Part shown: one piece after another, positions 45,397 through 53,172 of the stretch
How positions within the stretch are numbered: the stretch's first letter is position 1
How the letters are laid out: the number at the start of each line of letters is the position of its first letter
From: Candidatus Paceibacterota bacterium
GTDB lineage: Bacteria; Actinomycetota; Actinomycetes; Nanopelagicales; Nanopelagicaceae
Assembly (NCBI GenBank): GCA_035530615.1
Contig: DATKUL010000002.1
Coordinates: forward strand, 310,001 to 374,000
DNA: 64,000 nt
Reading direction: 5' to 3'
Position numbers and translations under genes: made by a program
Notes under the pieces: generated by a model
What the model saw: the letters and a program-made list of their open reading frames with translations, nothing else
What the model was told of the DNA's origin: nothing
Databases searched by the model: none

Positions 45397-46102
45397 GGTA
45401 AAAGATTTACACGTCCACTACGGGAAGATTGAGGCGCTGGCCGGCATTTCATTCCACGTTCATCAGGGTGAGATAATTTCGATCATTGGCGCTAACGGCG
45501 CAGGTAAAACAACAACACTGAAGACAATTAGCGGTCTGCTAAAACCCACCTCTGGGACTATTCATTTCAATGGTGTGGATGTGGCAACCGTGGCGCCCTA
45601 CGCTCGAGTTGATCTGGGAATATCTCAAATCCCGGAAGGGCGGGGCATTTTTCCCGGCATGACCGTTCTAGAAAATCTTGAGATGGGCAAGTATCACCGC
45701 AAGCATGGTCGGGCAGAGATGGATCAAGATTTAGAAAAAGTCTACGACTTGTTCCCGCGAGTGAAAGAGCGTGCTGGGCAATCAGCCGGCACACTCTCAG
45801 GTGGCGAACAGCAGATGGTTGCTATCGGACGCGCCTTGATGTCTAGGCCAACGCTATTACTTTTAGACGAGCCCTCAATGGGATTGGCGCCGATGATCGT
45901 CACCCAAATTTTTGAAATCATCACGAAAATTAATCAGGATGGAATGACGATCGTGCTGGTTGAACAGAACGCCCAGCAAGCACTTTTGCGTTCCGAACGG
46001 GCTTACGTGATGGAAACCGGAATCGTGGTGAAGACCGCTCCATCCAAAGAACTGTTGACCGACGAGGCTGTCAAACGTGCTTATCTAGGTATCGGGGCCT
46101 GA
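45386..46102 (+). CDS. livF: Branched-chain amino-acid ABC transporter ATPase LivF
   Basis: A 238-residue ATPase: Walker A GANGAGKTT, signature LSGGEQQMVAIGRAL, Walker B LLLLDEPSMGLAP, and QNAQQALLRSERAYVMETG, which is LivF-like. ATG 45386 is used; a TTG at 45383 is in frame. It closes the liv operon, and its last 18 bases overlap the convergent gene at 46085. Confidence 0.94.
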   Translation: MLLEVKDLHVHYGKIEALAGISFHVHQGEIISIIGANGAGKTTTLKTISGLLKPTSGTIHFNGVDVATVAPYARVDLGISQIPEGRGIFPGMTVLENLEMGKYHRKHGRAEMDQDLEKVYDLFPRVKERAGQSAGTLSGGEQQMVAIGRALMSRPTLLLLDEPSMGLAPMIVTQIFEIITKINQDGMTIVLVEQNAQQALLRSERAYVMETGIVVKTAPSKELLTDEAVKRAYLGIGA

Positions 46103-46714
46103 CCAAATTAATTTAAGGCTATCCGCATCCTTCATCATGGCCTGTGCAGTTTGCCGTGTTGGATAATTAATTACGACAATTTCGGGCCTGTCTTTGAAAG
46201 TTACAATTTCACGATTCATTGAGACCTTATCAAATTCCACGGTAGCACCTTTGGCGGTTACAAGTCTCTCGCTAATTGCCCCTGTCAGGGGACGCATGTG
46301 CGCCATGTAACTGGCAAGATTATTATATGTTTCAACCGTCAAGCTGAGATTATTTTCTTTAGACGGAACCAAACACGCGGGCAGATAGGTAATAAGGCGG
46401 GTATCAGGTTGGGTGTTATTGATTGTGTATGTATTCCCTGGCATAGGTCCAAGCCAATAGACGGGCTTATTTTCGTCTTTGACATAGTTTGTTAATTCTG
46501 CAACAGATAAGGGCGTTACCCCACAAGTTTTCAATAAACTTGACGTTGATGGCGAAGATGCAGCGAATTGAAGCCCACCAAACACCAACAATACGGAAAG
46601 AACGGCGTCAAGGCCTAAGAACCACTTAAAATGGGGATGCGATTTATCATAGCGAGACAGGACCAAATGTTCTTTCCTAATGTATTTCGCGAGGAAACGA
46701 ATGATCACCAACAT
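46085..46714 (-). CDS. Membrane-anchored protein of unknown function, paralogue 1
   Basis: About 209 residues with one strong membrane segment (about 30-50) after a basic start (MLVIIRFLAKYIRKEHLVLSRYDKSHPHFKWFLGLDAVLSVLLVFGG), then an outside or soluble beta-rich domain (YWLGPMPGNTYTINNTQPDTRLITYLP... FKDRPEIVVINYPTRQTAQAMMKDADSLK). It is clearly a paralogue of the gene at 47548-48171, with matching start, length and end. ATG 46714 was chosen to match the paralogue; the frame stays open to 46957. I do not recognise the family. First gene of the accessory region. Confidence 0.65.
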   Translation of the reverse strand: MLVIIRFLAKYIRKEHLVLSRYDKSHPHFKWFLGLDAVLSVLLVFGGLQFAASSPSTSSLLKTCGVTPLSVAELTNYVKDENKPVYWLGPMPGNTYTINNTQPDTRLITYLPACLVPSKENNLSLTVETYNNLASYMAHMRPLTGAISERLVTAKGATVEFDKVSMNREIVTFKDRPEIVVINYPTRQTAQAMMKDADSLKLIWSGPDT

Positions 46715-47055
46715 CAGATTAGGAGCCACACTTCTAAAAGACAAGGTTTTGATGGCATATCTTGTCACCAAAATATAACGACCTAAGCGTACCATTCCAA
46801 AATTCCATTTCCGGATGTGGCTAGATATATTATTGTGATATTTCTCTTGTTCCGTGCCGACAAGGCATTGGGTGAATGTTTTTATCAGAGAGAAACCAAA
46901 GAGCATGCCCCCGGAAACTCTTACCATGCGTATCGAACACGAGAAGAGGACGACCAACTATGTGGTCGGAGGTGAAACCGATGTTGGTACCAGCCACTTT
47001 CAACGTAGCAACGATTTAAGTCTCGTGCTACTTTCATCGTGTCTCATCCAAAACG
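46715..47055. other. Intergenic stretch without a supportable gene
   Basis: 341 bases between the paralogue-1 start and the esterase remnant. Frames are open on both strands, but none resembles a known protein. A 6-base inverted repeat with a 12-base loop (CATCGT 47035-47040, ACGATG 47053-47058) is the only structure I noted. Confidence 0.5.
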
Positions 47056-47464
47056 ATGTGTTGGATTTTATCGGCTAGTTTCACGCACAATGATGACCTG
47101 TCGGATAGTGCGATTAAGACGGGGTTTTATGGTTTGGATTTATATAGCCTACACACCTCAATCAATGCGGTTCTGAGTTACCTCCAAAAGATCGATCCAG
47201 AGGGAGCAGAACGTGCCCGTCGCGACGGGCGCGTGGCAGCGCTACGGGCATGAGGCAATCTTGATCGGATTTACAACTCATAGCGGCACAGTAACCGCCG
47301 CTGTCGAATGGGGTGGTGCCGCAGAACGCAAACAGGTCCGTCCGGCACTTGCCGGTAGTTATGAAAAAGTGTTTCACGACACCGGTCTGGATCGCTTTCT
47401 GCTACTTATGCCTAAAGGCAGTCATGCCAGCAAAGTTATGGAGACATTTCCATCGGGTATTTGA
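47056..47464 (+). pseudogene. Erythromycin-esterase-family remnant with central deletion and frameshift
   Basis: Two pieces in different frames. The first (47056-47253) contains [35 protein letters not shown], the domain just before the catalytic core in EreA-type esterases. The second (47213-47464) contains [48 protein letters not shown], near the end of the family. The active-site middle with its His residues is missing, and the join is out of frame, so the gene is dead. Intact relatives hydrolyse the macrolide ring; many family members have no known substrate. Confidence 0.75.
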
Positions 47465-47547
47465 GCAGCGAGATCCCTGTATAAAACAAATATGTTGCGC
47501 GTGATTTCTAGTTCAGCGGGATAAGACTTGGGCGAGAGGAGGATGTG

Positions 47548-48171
47548 TCATCGAACCGGCTGGAGACTCTCCGCGTTTTTTATCATGGCCTGTTGTGATT
47601 GGGGTGCTGGGTAAGCGATTGCAACAATTTCAGGCCGGTCACTGAAGGTTACGACTTCGCCCTTCATTGAGGCCGGGTTAATCTTTATTGAGAGACCTTG
47701 GGCAGTCGTAATAGTAGTGGTACCTGAAGTCGCTAAAAGGGGATGGGTGCGTGCCTCCCAGACTTCCTTATTCTTGTAGGTTTTAACTTCATATAGGAAT
47801 AGTTTCGTGTCGCTTTGACCTGAAGCTTTGGGCAGATAGAAAATATCGGCGATACCCGGTGCTTGATGATTAATAGTGTATTTGTATTCCGAGACAGGCC
47901 CTAGCCAATATGCATCCAGATTGTCTTCTTTGACATGGTCTATAAATTCGCTAGCAGACATCGTTACCAGTCCAGAGTGCCCCATGATGGCGTCAAGACG
48001 GATCAATGAATGAGATGTAGCGATCTGAAATACGCCGAATGCCAACACTACGGAAAGAACGGCATCAAGGCCTAAGTACCACATGAAATGAGGATGGGAT
48101 TTTTCATAGCGAGACAGGACTAACTGTTCTTTCTTAATGAGTTTCGCTAAGAAACGAATGATTGCCAACAT
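47548..48171 (-). CDS. Membrane-anchored protein of unknown function, paralogue 2
   Basis: 207 residues: basic start MLAIIRFLAKLIKKEQLVLSRYEKSHPHFMWYLGLDAVLSVVLAFG with one membrane segment (about 28-48), then a soluble domain (YWLGPVSEYKYTINHQAPGIADIFYLPKA... FSDRPEIVAIAYPAPQSQQAMIKNAESL). The whole length matches the gene at 46085-46714, so the two arose by duplication and were then separated by, or flank, the esterase remnant. No known domain recognised. Confidence 0.7.
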   Translation of the reverse strand: MLAIIRFLAKLIKKEQLVLSRYEKSHPHFMWYLGLDAVLSVVLAFGVFQIATSHSLIRLDAIMGHSGLVTMSASEFIDHVKEDNLDAYWLGPVSEYKYTINHQAPGIADIFYLPKASGQSDTKLFLYEVKTYKNKEVWEARTHPLLATSGTTTITTAQGLSIKINPASMKGEVVTFSDRPEIVAIAYPAPQSQQAMIKNAESLQPVR

Positions 48172-48430
48172 GGGTAAGAATCACACCTCTTGGGGAAGGT
48201 ACTGGTAGCAAACTTTGCCGCCAAGGTCTAGAGTCACGTCAGACTAACACTCTCTAGTGCTGTGCCTCCAGGTATATTTGGTAAGTATTGTCACTTAACT
48301 CCTGACCGGACATGAATGGTCAATTTCCTTGCCATTGAACGCCTATTTGAATTCATCTCGATCTCCCAACGCTCATTAGTCTTTCCCTCAAAACTAACTA
48401 GTTTTAACTCAAATGTCAGTACCAGACTCG

Positions 48431-49417
48431 CTAGGCGATGACGCATTGTATGGAAGCCGAATCGCCTGGCGCTGGGAGATCGGCAACCTTGCAGGTGGCC
48501 CCACCAGGATCAATAAAGGAGATCGCGAATTTCCCCTTCGGATCCCCCGACAAGGCACTGGGGACAATGAAATAGCCAAAAGTTATGGGTGCCTTAAGCG
48601 TAACGCCGTTGGAAGTTATTGTGGCGAAGTTCGCCTTTGTCATTCTTACAAAACCAATAACAACGAACCCCTGCCTTTCCAAGATCACTTCCGACTTAGG
48701 AACGATGCATGAATTTTCAGTCAAACCTGAAGACCCACCTTTTCTTCGCTCCTCTACATAAAAACAGTTTGATCGAATTCCTAACGGTGAGGGCTTTGGA
48801 ACCCACAACGATACTTTTGAACCATCAAGAGTAGAGACGGTGCCCGCGTGCACGGGAGTGAGCCACGGAGCGGGCACCCCCTCTTTTTTAATGACGACCA
48901 CAGACATTTCGTTGAACGCATTTTGAATTCTCCCAGATTCAGTTGCGATCGGAGGAATGGACGCCGGAGTGGCAATCAATCTCGTAAAAATCACACTGAC
49001 AACGAGAGTCAACGTCCAAAGCCCTGTACTGCGCGACGACATTGTTGAACCTGAACGGAGGCGCACAAACAGCAGCATGCCAAGTAGAACCAATATGGTT
49101 CCAATAATTAGTAAGGGCCAGGGACTGAACTCCTGCGCACATTGCTGTCCGCCATCTGCGTACAGGCGACACACAATGTCAGCAGGACCGTGGCGGTTTA
49201 AGAAAGCAATGTATAGAAAAGGCAATCCGGCACCGGAAATCAATCCGACGCTACTCTTCCGATTGCCACCCCACCTAAGGAGTGCGAACAGAGCGGCAAT
49301 TGCGAGAGGTAATACATAGAGACCAATTGTCATAGCGCCTAGAACGCTCACTGCAAGAGTTGCTCCAACAACGGGCCAGGCAAGAAAACTCATCCAACTG
49401 GATTTAGTTTCGTTCAT
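48431..49417 (-). CDS. Multi-pass membrane protein of unknown function
   Basis: 328 residues. The N-terminal half has about four or five membrane segments (WPVVGATLAVSVLGAMTIGLYVLPLAIAALFALLRWG; GAGLPFLYIAF; WPLLIIGTILVLLGMLLFV; GLWTLTLVVSVIF). The C-terminal 160 residues form a soluble domain with several cysteines (CFYVEERRKGGSSGLTENSCIVPK; GGATCKVADLPAPGDSASIQCVIA). ATG 49417 follows AGGAAGGAAG, which decides the start over an in-frame codon at 49447. Not recognised; in the accessory region. Confidence 0.7.
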   Translation of the reverse strand: MNETKSSWMSFLAWPVVGATLAVSVLGAMTIGLYVLPLAIAALFALLRWGGNRKSSVGLISGAGLPFLYIAFLNRHGPADIVCRLYADGGQQCAQEFSPWPLLIIGTILVLLGMLLFVRLRSGSTMSSRSTGLWTLTLVVSVIFTRLIATPASIPPIATESGRIQNAFNEMSVVVIKKEGVPAPWLTPVHAGTVSTLDGSKVSLWVPKPSPLGIRSNCFYVEERRKGGSSGLTENSCIVPKSEVILERQGFVVIGFVRMTKANFATITSNGVTLKAPITFGYFIVPSALSGDPKGKFAISFIDPGGATCKVADLPAPGDSASIQCVIA

Positions 49418-49544
49418 GGCTTCCTTCCTAACCACCATTCCCACCATCGTTTTCCACGACCGTGTTGCTCACATACGACTGGTTGCGTAGAGGGCGGTGT
49501 CGTTGAATCTTTTTGAAGACGCAAAGCGGTCACGGGCGAGTGTC

Positions 49545-49737
49545 TCACTTACATCTGTGAAAAATGCTTTCAGTTGAAGCGCCGATCAGTGAGAGCTGGT
49601 GTTCAAAAATGACTTCAGGGCTTTCGTAAACCTGGCCGCTTGCACCAAAGACCAAATTCCGAGTAAATCCTTGAGCAAACCAACGATCGTGAGTGACTGA
49701 AACCTTGGCTGCTGCCCACCGGTTCTCCGCGTGATTG
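49545..49737 (-). pseudogene. C-terminal remnant of an ABC-F family protein
   Basis: Reading the minus strand in one frame to the stop at 49545-49547 gives about 60 residues including VTHDRWFAQGFTRNLVFGASGQVYESPEVIFE. That is the switch-His region and closing strands of the second ATPase domain of ABC-F ribosome-protection or EttA-type proteins. No start or upstream domains remain; further upstream the DNA belongs to the Fic promoter. It looks like the stump left by a deletion or insertion. Confidence 0.55.
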
Positions 49738-49742
49738 ACCCT

Positions 49743-49820
49743 ATTCTCCGCAGATACTGCGGTAATTAAATGGACGTTGCGGAGGATACGAGGTATATTC
49801 TCCGCATGAATCGCGGAGAT
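49743..49820. promoter_or_regulatory. Repeated TTCTCCGCA-type inverted sites over the fic start
   Basis: Four related sites alternate in direction: TTCTCCGCA (49744-49752), TTGCGGAGGA (49777-49786), TTCTCCGCAT (49798-49807) and TCGCGGAGAT (49811-49820). The second and third form an inverted pair, and the third overlaps the fic ATG at 49806. They look like an operator, perhaps bound by the C-terminal winged helix of the Fic protein itself. Confidence 0.55.
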
Positions 49821-50927
49821 AAGGCCTATATATGGCAGCAGCCAGACTGGCCGCTCTGGCGTTATAACGCACAGCGTCTTGCTTCCCTCTTAACCCAGGT
49901 GCACCATGCTCAAGGTCTCCTCTTGGGCCGCATGCGCAATCTTGGGCTGGGACAAAGTGACCAAGCCACATTGTCCATGCTGACCAGCGAAGTGCTGAAA
50001 ACCAGCGAAATAGAAGGCGAACTGCTTGACCCCGACACCGTACGTTCTTCCATAGCGCGTCGACTAGGCCTGGAAGTGGGGGCGGTGGCTCTGCAAGATC
50101 GACGCGTCGACGGCGTAGTCGACATGGTCTTGGACGCAACGCAAAACTTCAAGAAGCCATTAACCAGAGAGAGATTATTTGGCTGGCACGCGGGGTTGTT
50201 TCCGACGGGCTACAGCGGCGATACCAAAATACGAGTCGGTGATTGGCGCGATGACGCCGCAGGACCGATGCAGGTTGTCTCAGGGCCAATGGGGCGAGAG
50301 AAAGCGCATTACGAAGCACCACCGGCAGAACTCGTGCCAAAGGAAATGTCTAATTTCTTGAATTGGTTCAACGAAGACCAAGATCTAGATCTGTTTGTGA
50401 AGTCTGGGTTGGCGCATCTCTGGTTTGTGACCATACATCCGTTTGAAGACGGCAACGGTCGTGTCGGGCGTGCGGTTTGCGACATGATTCTTGCGCGGAG
50501 TGAACAATCGGCGCAACGGTTCTACAGCCTCTCGGCGCAAATAGGAAAGGAGCGAAAGAATTATTACAACTTGCTCGTGCGCACTCAAAAAGATTCCCTT
50601 GACGTCACCGAATGGCTGGAATGGTTTCTAAAGGCGCTCCTGCGTGCAATGCAGGGCGCAGAAGAGTTGCTTAATGTGGTACTTACCAAAGCACGATTCT
50701 GGCAACACTGGGCGGGAACATCTTTTAACCCTCGTCAAATCAATCTATTAAACGGACTACTTGATGGATTCGACGGAAACCTAACCAGCAAGAAATGGGC
50801 AGTTATCGCAAAGTGTTCGCCAGATACCGCGTTGCGGGACATCACGGATCTCATAACCAAAGGTGTGTTAATGAGAACTCCGGCTGGTGGTCGAAGCACC
50901 CATTACAAATTGAAACCATTGGACTAG
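49806..50927 (+). CDS. fic: Fic-domain protein with inhibitory helix and C-terminal winged helix
   Basis: A 373-residue protein. Residues 6-90 are the DUF4172-like N-domain with the class II inhibitory motif TSEIEG (66-71), whose Glu70 blocks the ATP site. The Fic core has HPFEDGNGRVGRA with catalytic His211 and Arg219/Arg222. The C-terminus (about 300-373) is a winged helix (INLLNGLLDGFDGNLTSKKWAVIAKCSPDTALRDITDLITKGVL). Such proteins transfer AMP to target proteins, and the inhibitory helix keeps them off. ATG 49806 is chosen because the family begins with xxIWQQPDWP; an in-frame ATG at 49770 is possible. Stands alone, possibly self-regulated. Confidence 0.85.
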   Translation: MNRGDKAYIWQQPDWPLWRYNAQRLASLLTQVHHAQGLLLGRMRNLGLGQSDQATLSMLTSEVLKTSEIEGELLDPDTVRSSIARRLGLEVGAVALQDRRVDGVVDMVLDATQNFKKPLTRERLFGWHAGLFPTGYSGDTKIRVGDWRDDAAGPMQVVSGPMGREKAHYEAPPAELVPKEMSNFLNWFNEDQDLDLFVKSGLAHLWFVTIHPFEDGNGRVGRAVCDMILARSEQSAQRFYSLSAQIGKERKNYYNLLVRTQKDSLDVTEWLEWFLKALLRAMQGAEELLNVVLTKARFWQHWAGTSFNPRQINLLNGLLDGFDGNLTSKKWAVIAKCSPDTALRDITDLITKGVLMRTPAGGRSTHYKLKPLD

Positions 50928-51044
50928 CCATTTAAGCGTGTCCGCCAGTCATATTTTCCGCTGCTCATTAAAGACGAAAAGTGCTCCTTCAAAACCAATA
51001 TTTATTCATTCGTGGGCGGTACTTTATCGAACCTTTAAAGCACC

Positions 51045-51073
51045 AAAGCCCCGAGATATTCTCTCGAGGCTTT
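51045..51073. terminator. Terminator-like hairpin left of the degenerate tRNA
   Basis: Stem AAAGCCCCGAGA with TCTCGAGGCTTT (one G-T-type mismatch) around a 5-base loop. It resembles the hairpin at 55760-55791 that lies beside one of the glnA-end repeats, and may be a leftover of a further module boundary. Confidence 0.6.
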
Positions 51074-51145
51074 AGGCAGTAACTCAACTTATAGAGCACC
51101 ACTGTAACGAAGCCGGAGATACCGGTTCGAGTCCCGTCAGGGGCA
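51073..51145 (+). pseudogene. Degenerate tRNA
   Basis: The spacing of a full cloverleaf is kept: D-arm CTC/GAG, a 17-base anticodon arm, a 5-base variable loop GAGAT, T-arm with TTCGAGT in its loop (51126-51132) and a 3' acceptor CAGGGGC plus A (51138-51145). But only two of seven acceptor pairs and three of five anticodon-stem pairs remain, so it is not functional. The 3' half is the better preserved part. Original identity unknown. Confidence 0.45.
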
Positions 51146-51185
51146 CAACGGGAGCACACTAGGGCGAGGCTCGAACTATCAAGAT

Positions 51186-51387
51186 TTTCGACTGAACATG
51201 TGAAGTAATCTATTTGGTTGCCACACTTTTGACATTTCTCTTTTGCTAATTTCGCCATTTCAAGAGAGGAATCTACGTAGGTCACGTGATGACCAGCTCC
51301 AGCCAATAACTCAGTAATGCTTCCCGTGCCACCACCCATATCGATTATCTTTAACGGCGCGTAGGAATCCCATTCATTCTCACTCAT
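51186..51387 (-). pseudogene. Broken copy of the SAM methyltransferase gene at 55900-56487
   Basis: The frame from ATG 51387 reads MSENEWDSYAP then jumps to LKIIDMGGGTGSITELLAGAGHHVTYVDSSLEMAKLAKEKCQ...NQIDYFTCSVENLD, nearly the same as the intact copy. About 34 codons before the GGGTGS loop and the whole C-terminal half (about 275 bases) are deleted. The frame then runs on into unrelated sequence across the degenerate tRNA to 50989. Not expected to work. Confidence 0.85.
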
Positions 51388-51460
51388 TCTGGGAGCGTAT
51401 CGCCACGTCCAGCCCGGCTAGCTCCTATATGAAGAGTTAAGTCGGAGAAGCATAAACGAT

Positions 51461-51506
51461 AGGCAGTGCGGGTCGCTTGATGGCGCCCATCACCTCCCGC
51501 TATTTT
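51461..51506. terminator. Hairpin with T run at the module boundary of the left duplicate
   Basis: GCGGG and CCCGC enclose an inner TGATGG/CCCATCA stem and are followed by TATTTT. It corresponds to the hairpin at 56565-56606 in the right duplicate. In this copy the glnA-end repeat that should follow has been deleted. Confidence 0.5.
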
Positions 51507-51529
51507 GACAAGTCAAATAATTAGTGGCC

Positions 51530-51769
51530 ATGACCAGAAGCACTGATATCCGAGAATACATCCTCGGAAGGTTTGAATATTTTCGAGAGCGAGGAGAGGA
51601 TTCTTCCACTTTAGTTTCGGGAGATATTGCAGGTGAATTGAACCTTCGCAATCGGATGCCTATGGTTTGCAGTGTCATGTACTCGCTCATGAAGTCGGGA
51701 GAGGTGATATTGCATAAGACAACGAGCGGACAAAGTTCAACTATAAAGATCAGATACCAAATCGCTTAA
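51530..51769 (+). CDS. 79-residue winged-helix-like protein, left copy (probably silent)
   Basis: Encodes MTRSTDIREYILGRFEYFRERGEDSSTLVSG..., almost identical to the protein at 56883-57122. The region DIAGELNLRNRMPMVCSVMYSLMKSGEVILHKTTSGQSSTIKIRYQI looks like a small winged helix. The DNA before its ATG is joined by a deletion to the end of the methyltransferase module (AATAATTAGTGGCC), so the AAGGAG ribosome site and upstream region present in the other copy are missing. The frame is still intact, so loss is recent. Confidence 0.6.
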   Translation: MTRSTDIREYILGRFEYFRERGEDSSTLVSGDIAGELNLRNRMPMVCSVMYSLMKSGEVILHKTTSGQSSTIKIRYQIA

Positions 51770-51846
51770 GGCCAAAGGTATTTATCAGGCGTTCGGAATG
51801 CTTCGCAAGTTGGAGATGGCCTGCTGCGGCAAGTTAACAGAATCAG

Positions 51847-51900
51847 AAATGGCGGCAAGTGTGGCTAGTCTTTTGGATTCACCCACACTTCCCGCCATTT
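51847..51900. terminator. Long terminator hairpin beside glnA-end repeat 1
   Basis: An 18-base stem with one unpaired base (arms starting AAATGGCGG and ending CCGCCATTT, inner AAGTGTGG/CCACACTT). It ends the left 79-residue gene on the plus strand and follows the glnA-end repeat at 51924 on the minus strand. Confidence 0.8.
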
Positions 51901-51923
51901 TCATTGGCTGGAGAAGTAAGGAC

Positions 51924-51944
51924 CTAGAGCTCGAAGTAATGAGT
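51924..51944 (-). repeat. glnA-3'-end repeat 1 (attachment-site-like)
   Basis: TAGAGCTCGAAGTAA differs by one base from the matching part of repeat 2. On the minus strand it reads Tyr-Phe-Glu-Leu-stop, the end of glutamine synthetase with one change. After it come CACGCTCAAA (shared with the DNA after repeat 3) and GAGCACCACCTGGGCAC. Confidence 0.6.
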
Positions 51945-52232
51945 GAAGTTTGAAATACACGCTCAAAGCCGTGGATGAAATCGCTTCAGAGCACCACCTG
52001 GGCACACGGCCTTGAAGTCAATAGCAGTTCCGCTTCGCTTGTGTGGTCGGTGCCGTCCGGGACACGGACGACCATGTGTTGCAGATAGATTGAATCGTCA
52101 TATCGATAAGCATTGTATGCATTAAAAGTTCATAAATGCAGATGGGTCGTCACAAATGCATCCCTATGTTTATTCAGCGTTAGTTGGTTGCTTTAATGTA
52201 TTTATTGATTTTTGCTCGTGTAGTCTCATCTT

Positions 52233-52922
52233 GTGAAAACAATTGGCTTGCTTGGTGGTATGAGTTGGGAAAGCTCAGTTTTGTACTACCGGCTGATTAA
52301 CGAGTTGGTCCGTGAGCAGTTGGGTGGCTTGCATTCCGCTGCATGCGTGATGGCTTCGGTTGATTTTTCCGAGATTGAACATCTGCAATCGGTCGGGGAC
52401 TGGGTCACGGCAGGGCAAGTACTTGCCGAACAGTCCCGTCGCCTCGAAGCCGCCGGCGCGGACTTTATTGTGCTGTGTACAAACACCATGCACAAAGTTG
52501 CTCCCGACATCGAGAGGGCTGTGTCAATTCCATTGCTTCACCTGGCCGACGCGACAGCGCAAGCCGTGCTCGAGGCCGGTGTGACCACCGTCGAGCTACT
52601 GGGGACCGCGTTCACCATGGAACAGGACTTCTATAGAGACCGAGTGTCCTCACACGGACTCACGGTCATCGTGCCGGATGCTGCCCGAAGGGCGATCGTC
52701 CATCGAATCATCTACGAAGAACTCGTGCTGGGCATAGTTAGCGACGCTTCTCGCCAGGAATACGTCGCGATAATTTCCTCACTTCACGACCGTGGAGCTC
52801 AGGGAGTCATCCTCGGTTGTACCGAAATCGAATTGCTCGTTGACGAGAGCGACAGCCCTTTGCCCGTATTTCCAACTACCCGTATCCATGCCGAAGCGGC
52901 TGTCCGGATGGCCTTGGCCTAA
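52233..52922 (+). CDS. Aspartate/glutamate racemase family protein
   Basis: A 229-residue two-domain racemase: GLLGGMSWESSVLYYRLINE, the first catalytic Cys in FIVLCTNTMHK (about residue 82) and the second in GVILGCTEIELLV (about 194). This is the RacX/YgeA-type broad-specificity group, which converts L- to D-amino acids without a cofactor. Its GC content looks higher than that of its surroundings, suggesting separate origin. Single gene between glnA-end repeats 1 and 2; GTG start at 52233. The 290 bases before it hold repeat 1, an imperfect hairpin (52041-52078) and AT-rich DNA. Confidence 0.9.
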   Translation: MKTIGLLGGMSWESSVLYYRLINELVREQLGGLHSAACVMASVDFSEIEHLQSVGDWVTAGQVLAEQSRRLEAAGADFIVLCTNTMHKVAPDIERAVSIPLLHLADATAQAVLEAGVTTVELLGTAFTMEQDFYRDRVSSHGLTVIVPDAARRAIVHRIIYEELVLGIVSDASRQEYVAIISSLHDRGAQGVILGCTEIELLVDESDSPLPVFPTTRIHAEAAVRMALA

Positions 52923-52980
52923 GCGAGCACTCCACGTCGCCTCGCAATTAAGTGGGTCGTGCGCCGAAAACAAACGAATA

Positions 52981-53035
52981 ATGGCGACAAGTGATGAGAG
53001 CCATTTACGCTTGATTCACGCTCACCCCTCGCCAT
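52981..53035. terminator. Hairpin beside glnA-end repeat 2
   Basis: ATGGCGA (52981-52987) pairs with TCGCCAT (53029-53035), with further inner pairing. The outer arms and the following CAAGTG are shared with the hairpin at 51847, so the two belong to one terminator family. Confidence 0.6.
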
Positions 53036-53060
53036 CTTCCCAGGCCAGAGAACTTACTTT

Positions 53061-53080
53061 TTAGAGGTCGAAGTAAAAGT
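53061..53080 (-). repeat. glnA-3'-end repeat 2 (attachment-site-like)
   Basis: TTAGAGGTCGAAGTAAAAGT. Read on the minus strand it encodes Tyr-Phe-Asp-Leu-stop, as does the real glnA end. 19 of 20 bases match repeat 3. Confidence 0.75.
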
Positions 53081-53133
53081 TTGGGGAGAGCTTTCCTTCT
53101 TCCACCTGCAGTTTTGTTTGATCTTTCCAAAGT

Positions 53134-53152
53134 GGGAGCACGACGGGAGCAC
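53134..53152. repeat. Tandem GGGAGCAC motif, arm-site-like
   Basis: GGGAGCAC at 53134-53141 and again at 53145-53152, one helical turn apart, about 70 bases from repeat 2. Related motifs lie at 51150-51157 (GGGAGCAC) and 55874-55881 (GGGGGCAC). Short repeats of this kind beside an attachment core resemble arm-type sites of tyrosine integrases. Confidence 0.5.
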
Positions 53153-53172
53153 GCGCGGTGTTTGTCTCTGAT

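Noticed and set aside
46854-47078. 74-residue plus-strand open frame
   Set aside because: No resemblance to known proteins, no ribosome site, overlaps the esterase remnant.
51073-51145. Functional tRNA gene
   Set aside because: Acceptor and anticodon stems do not pair, although the layout is kept.
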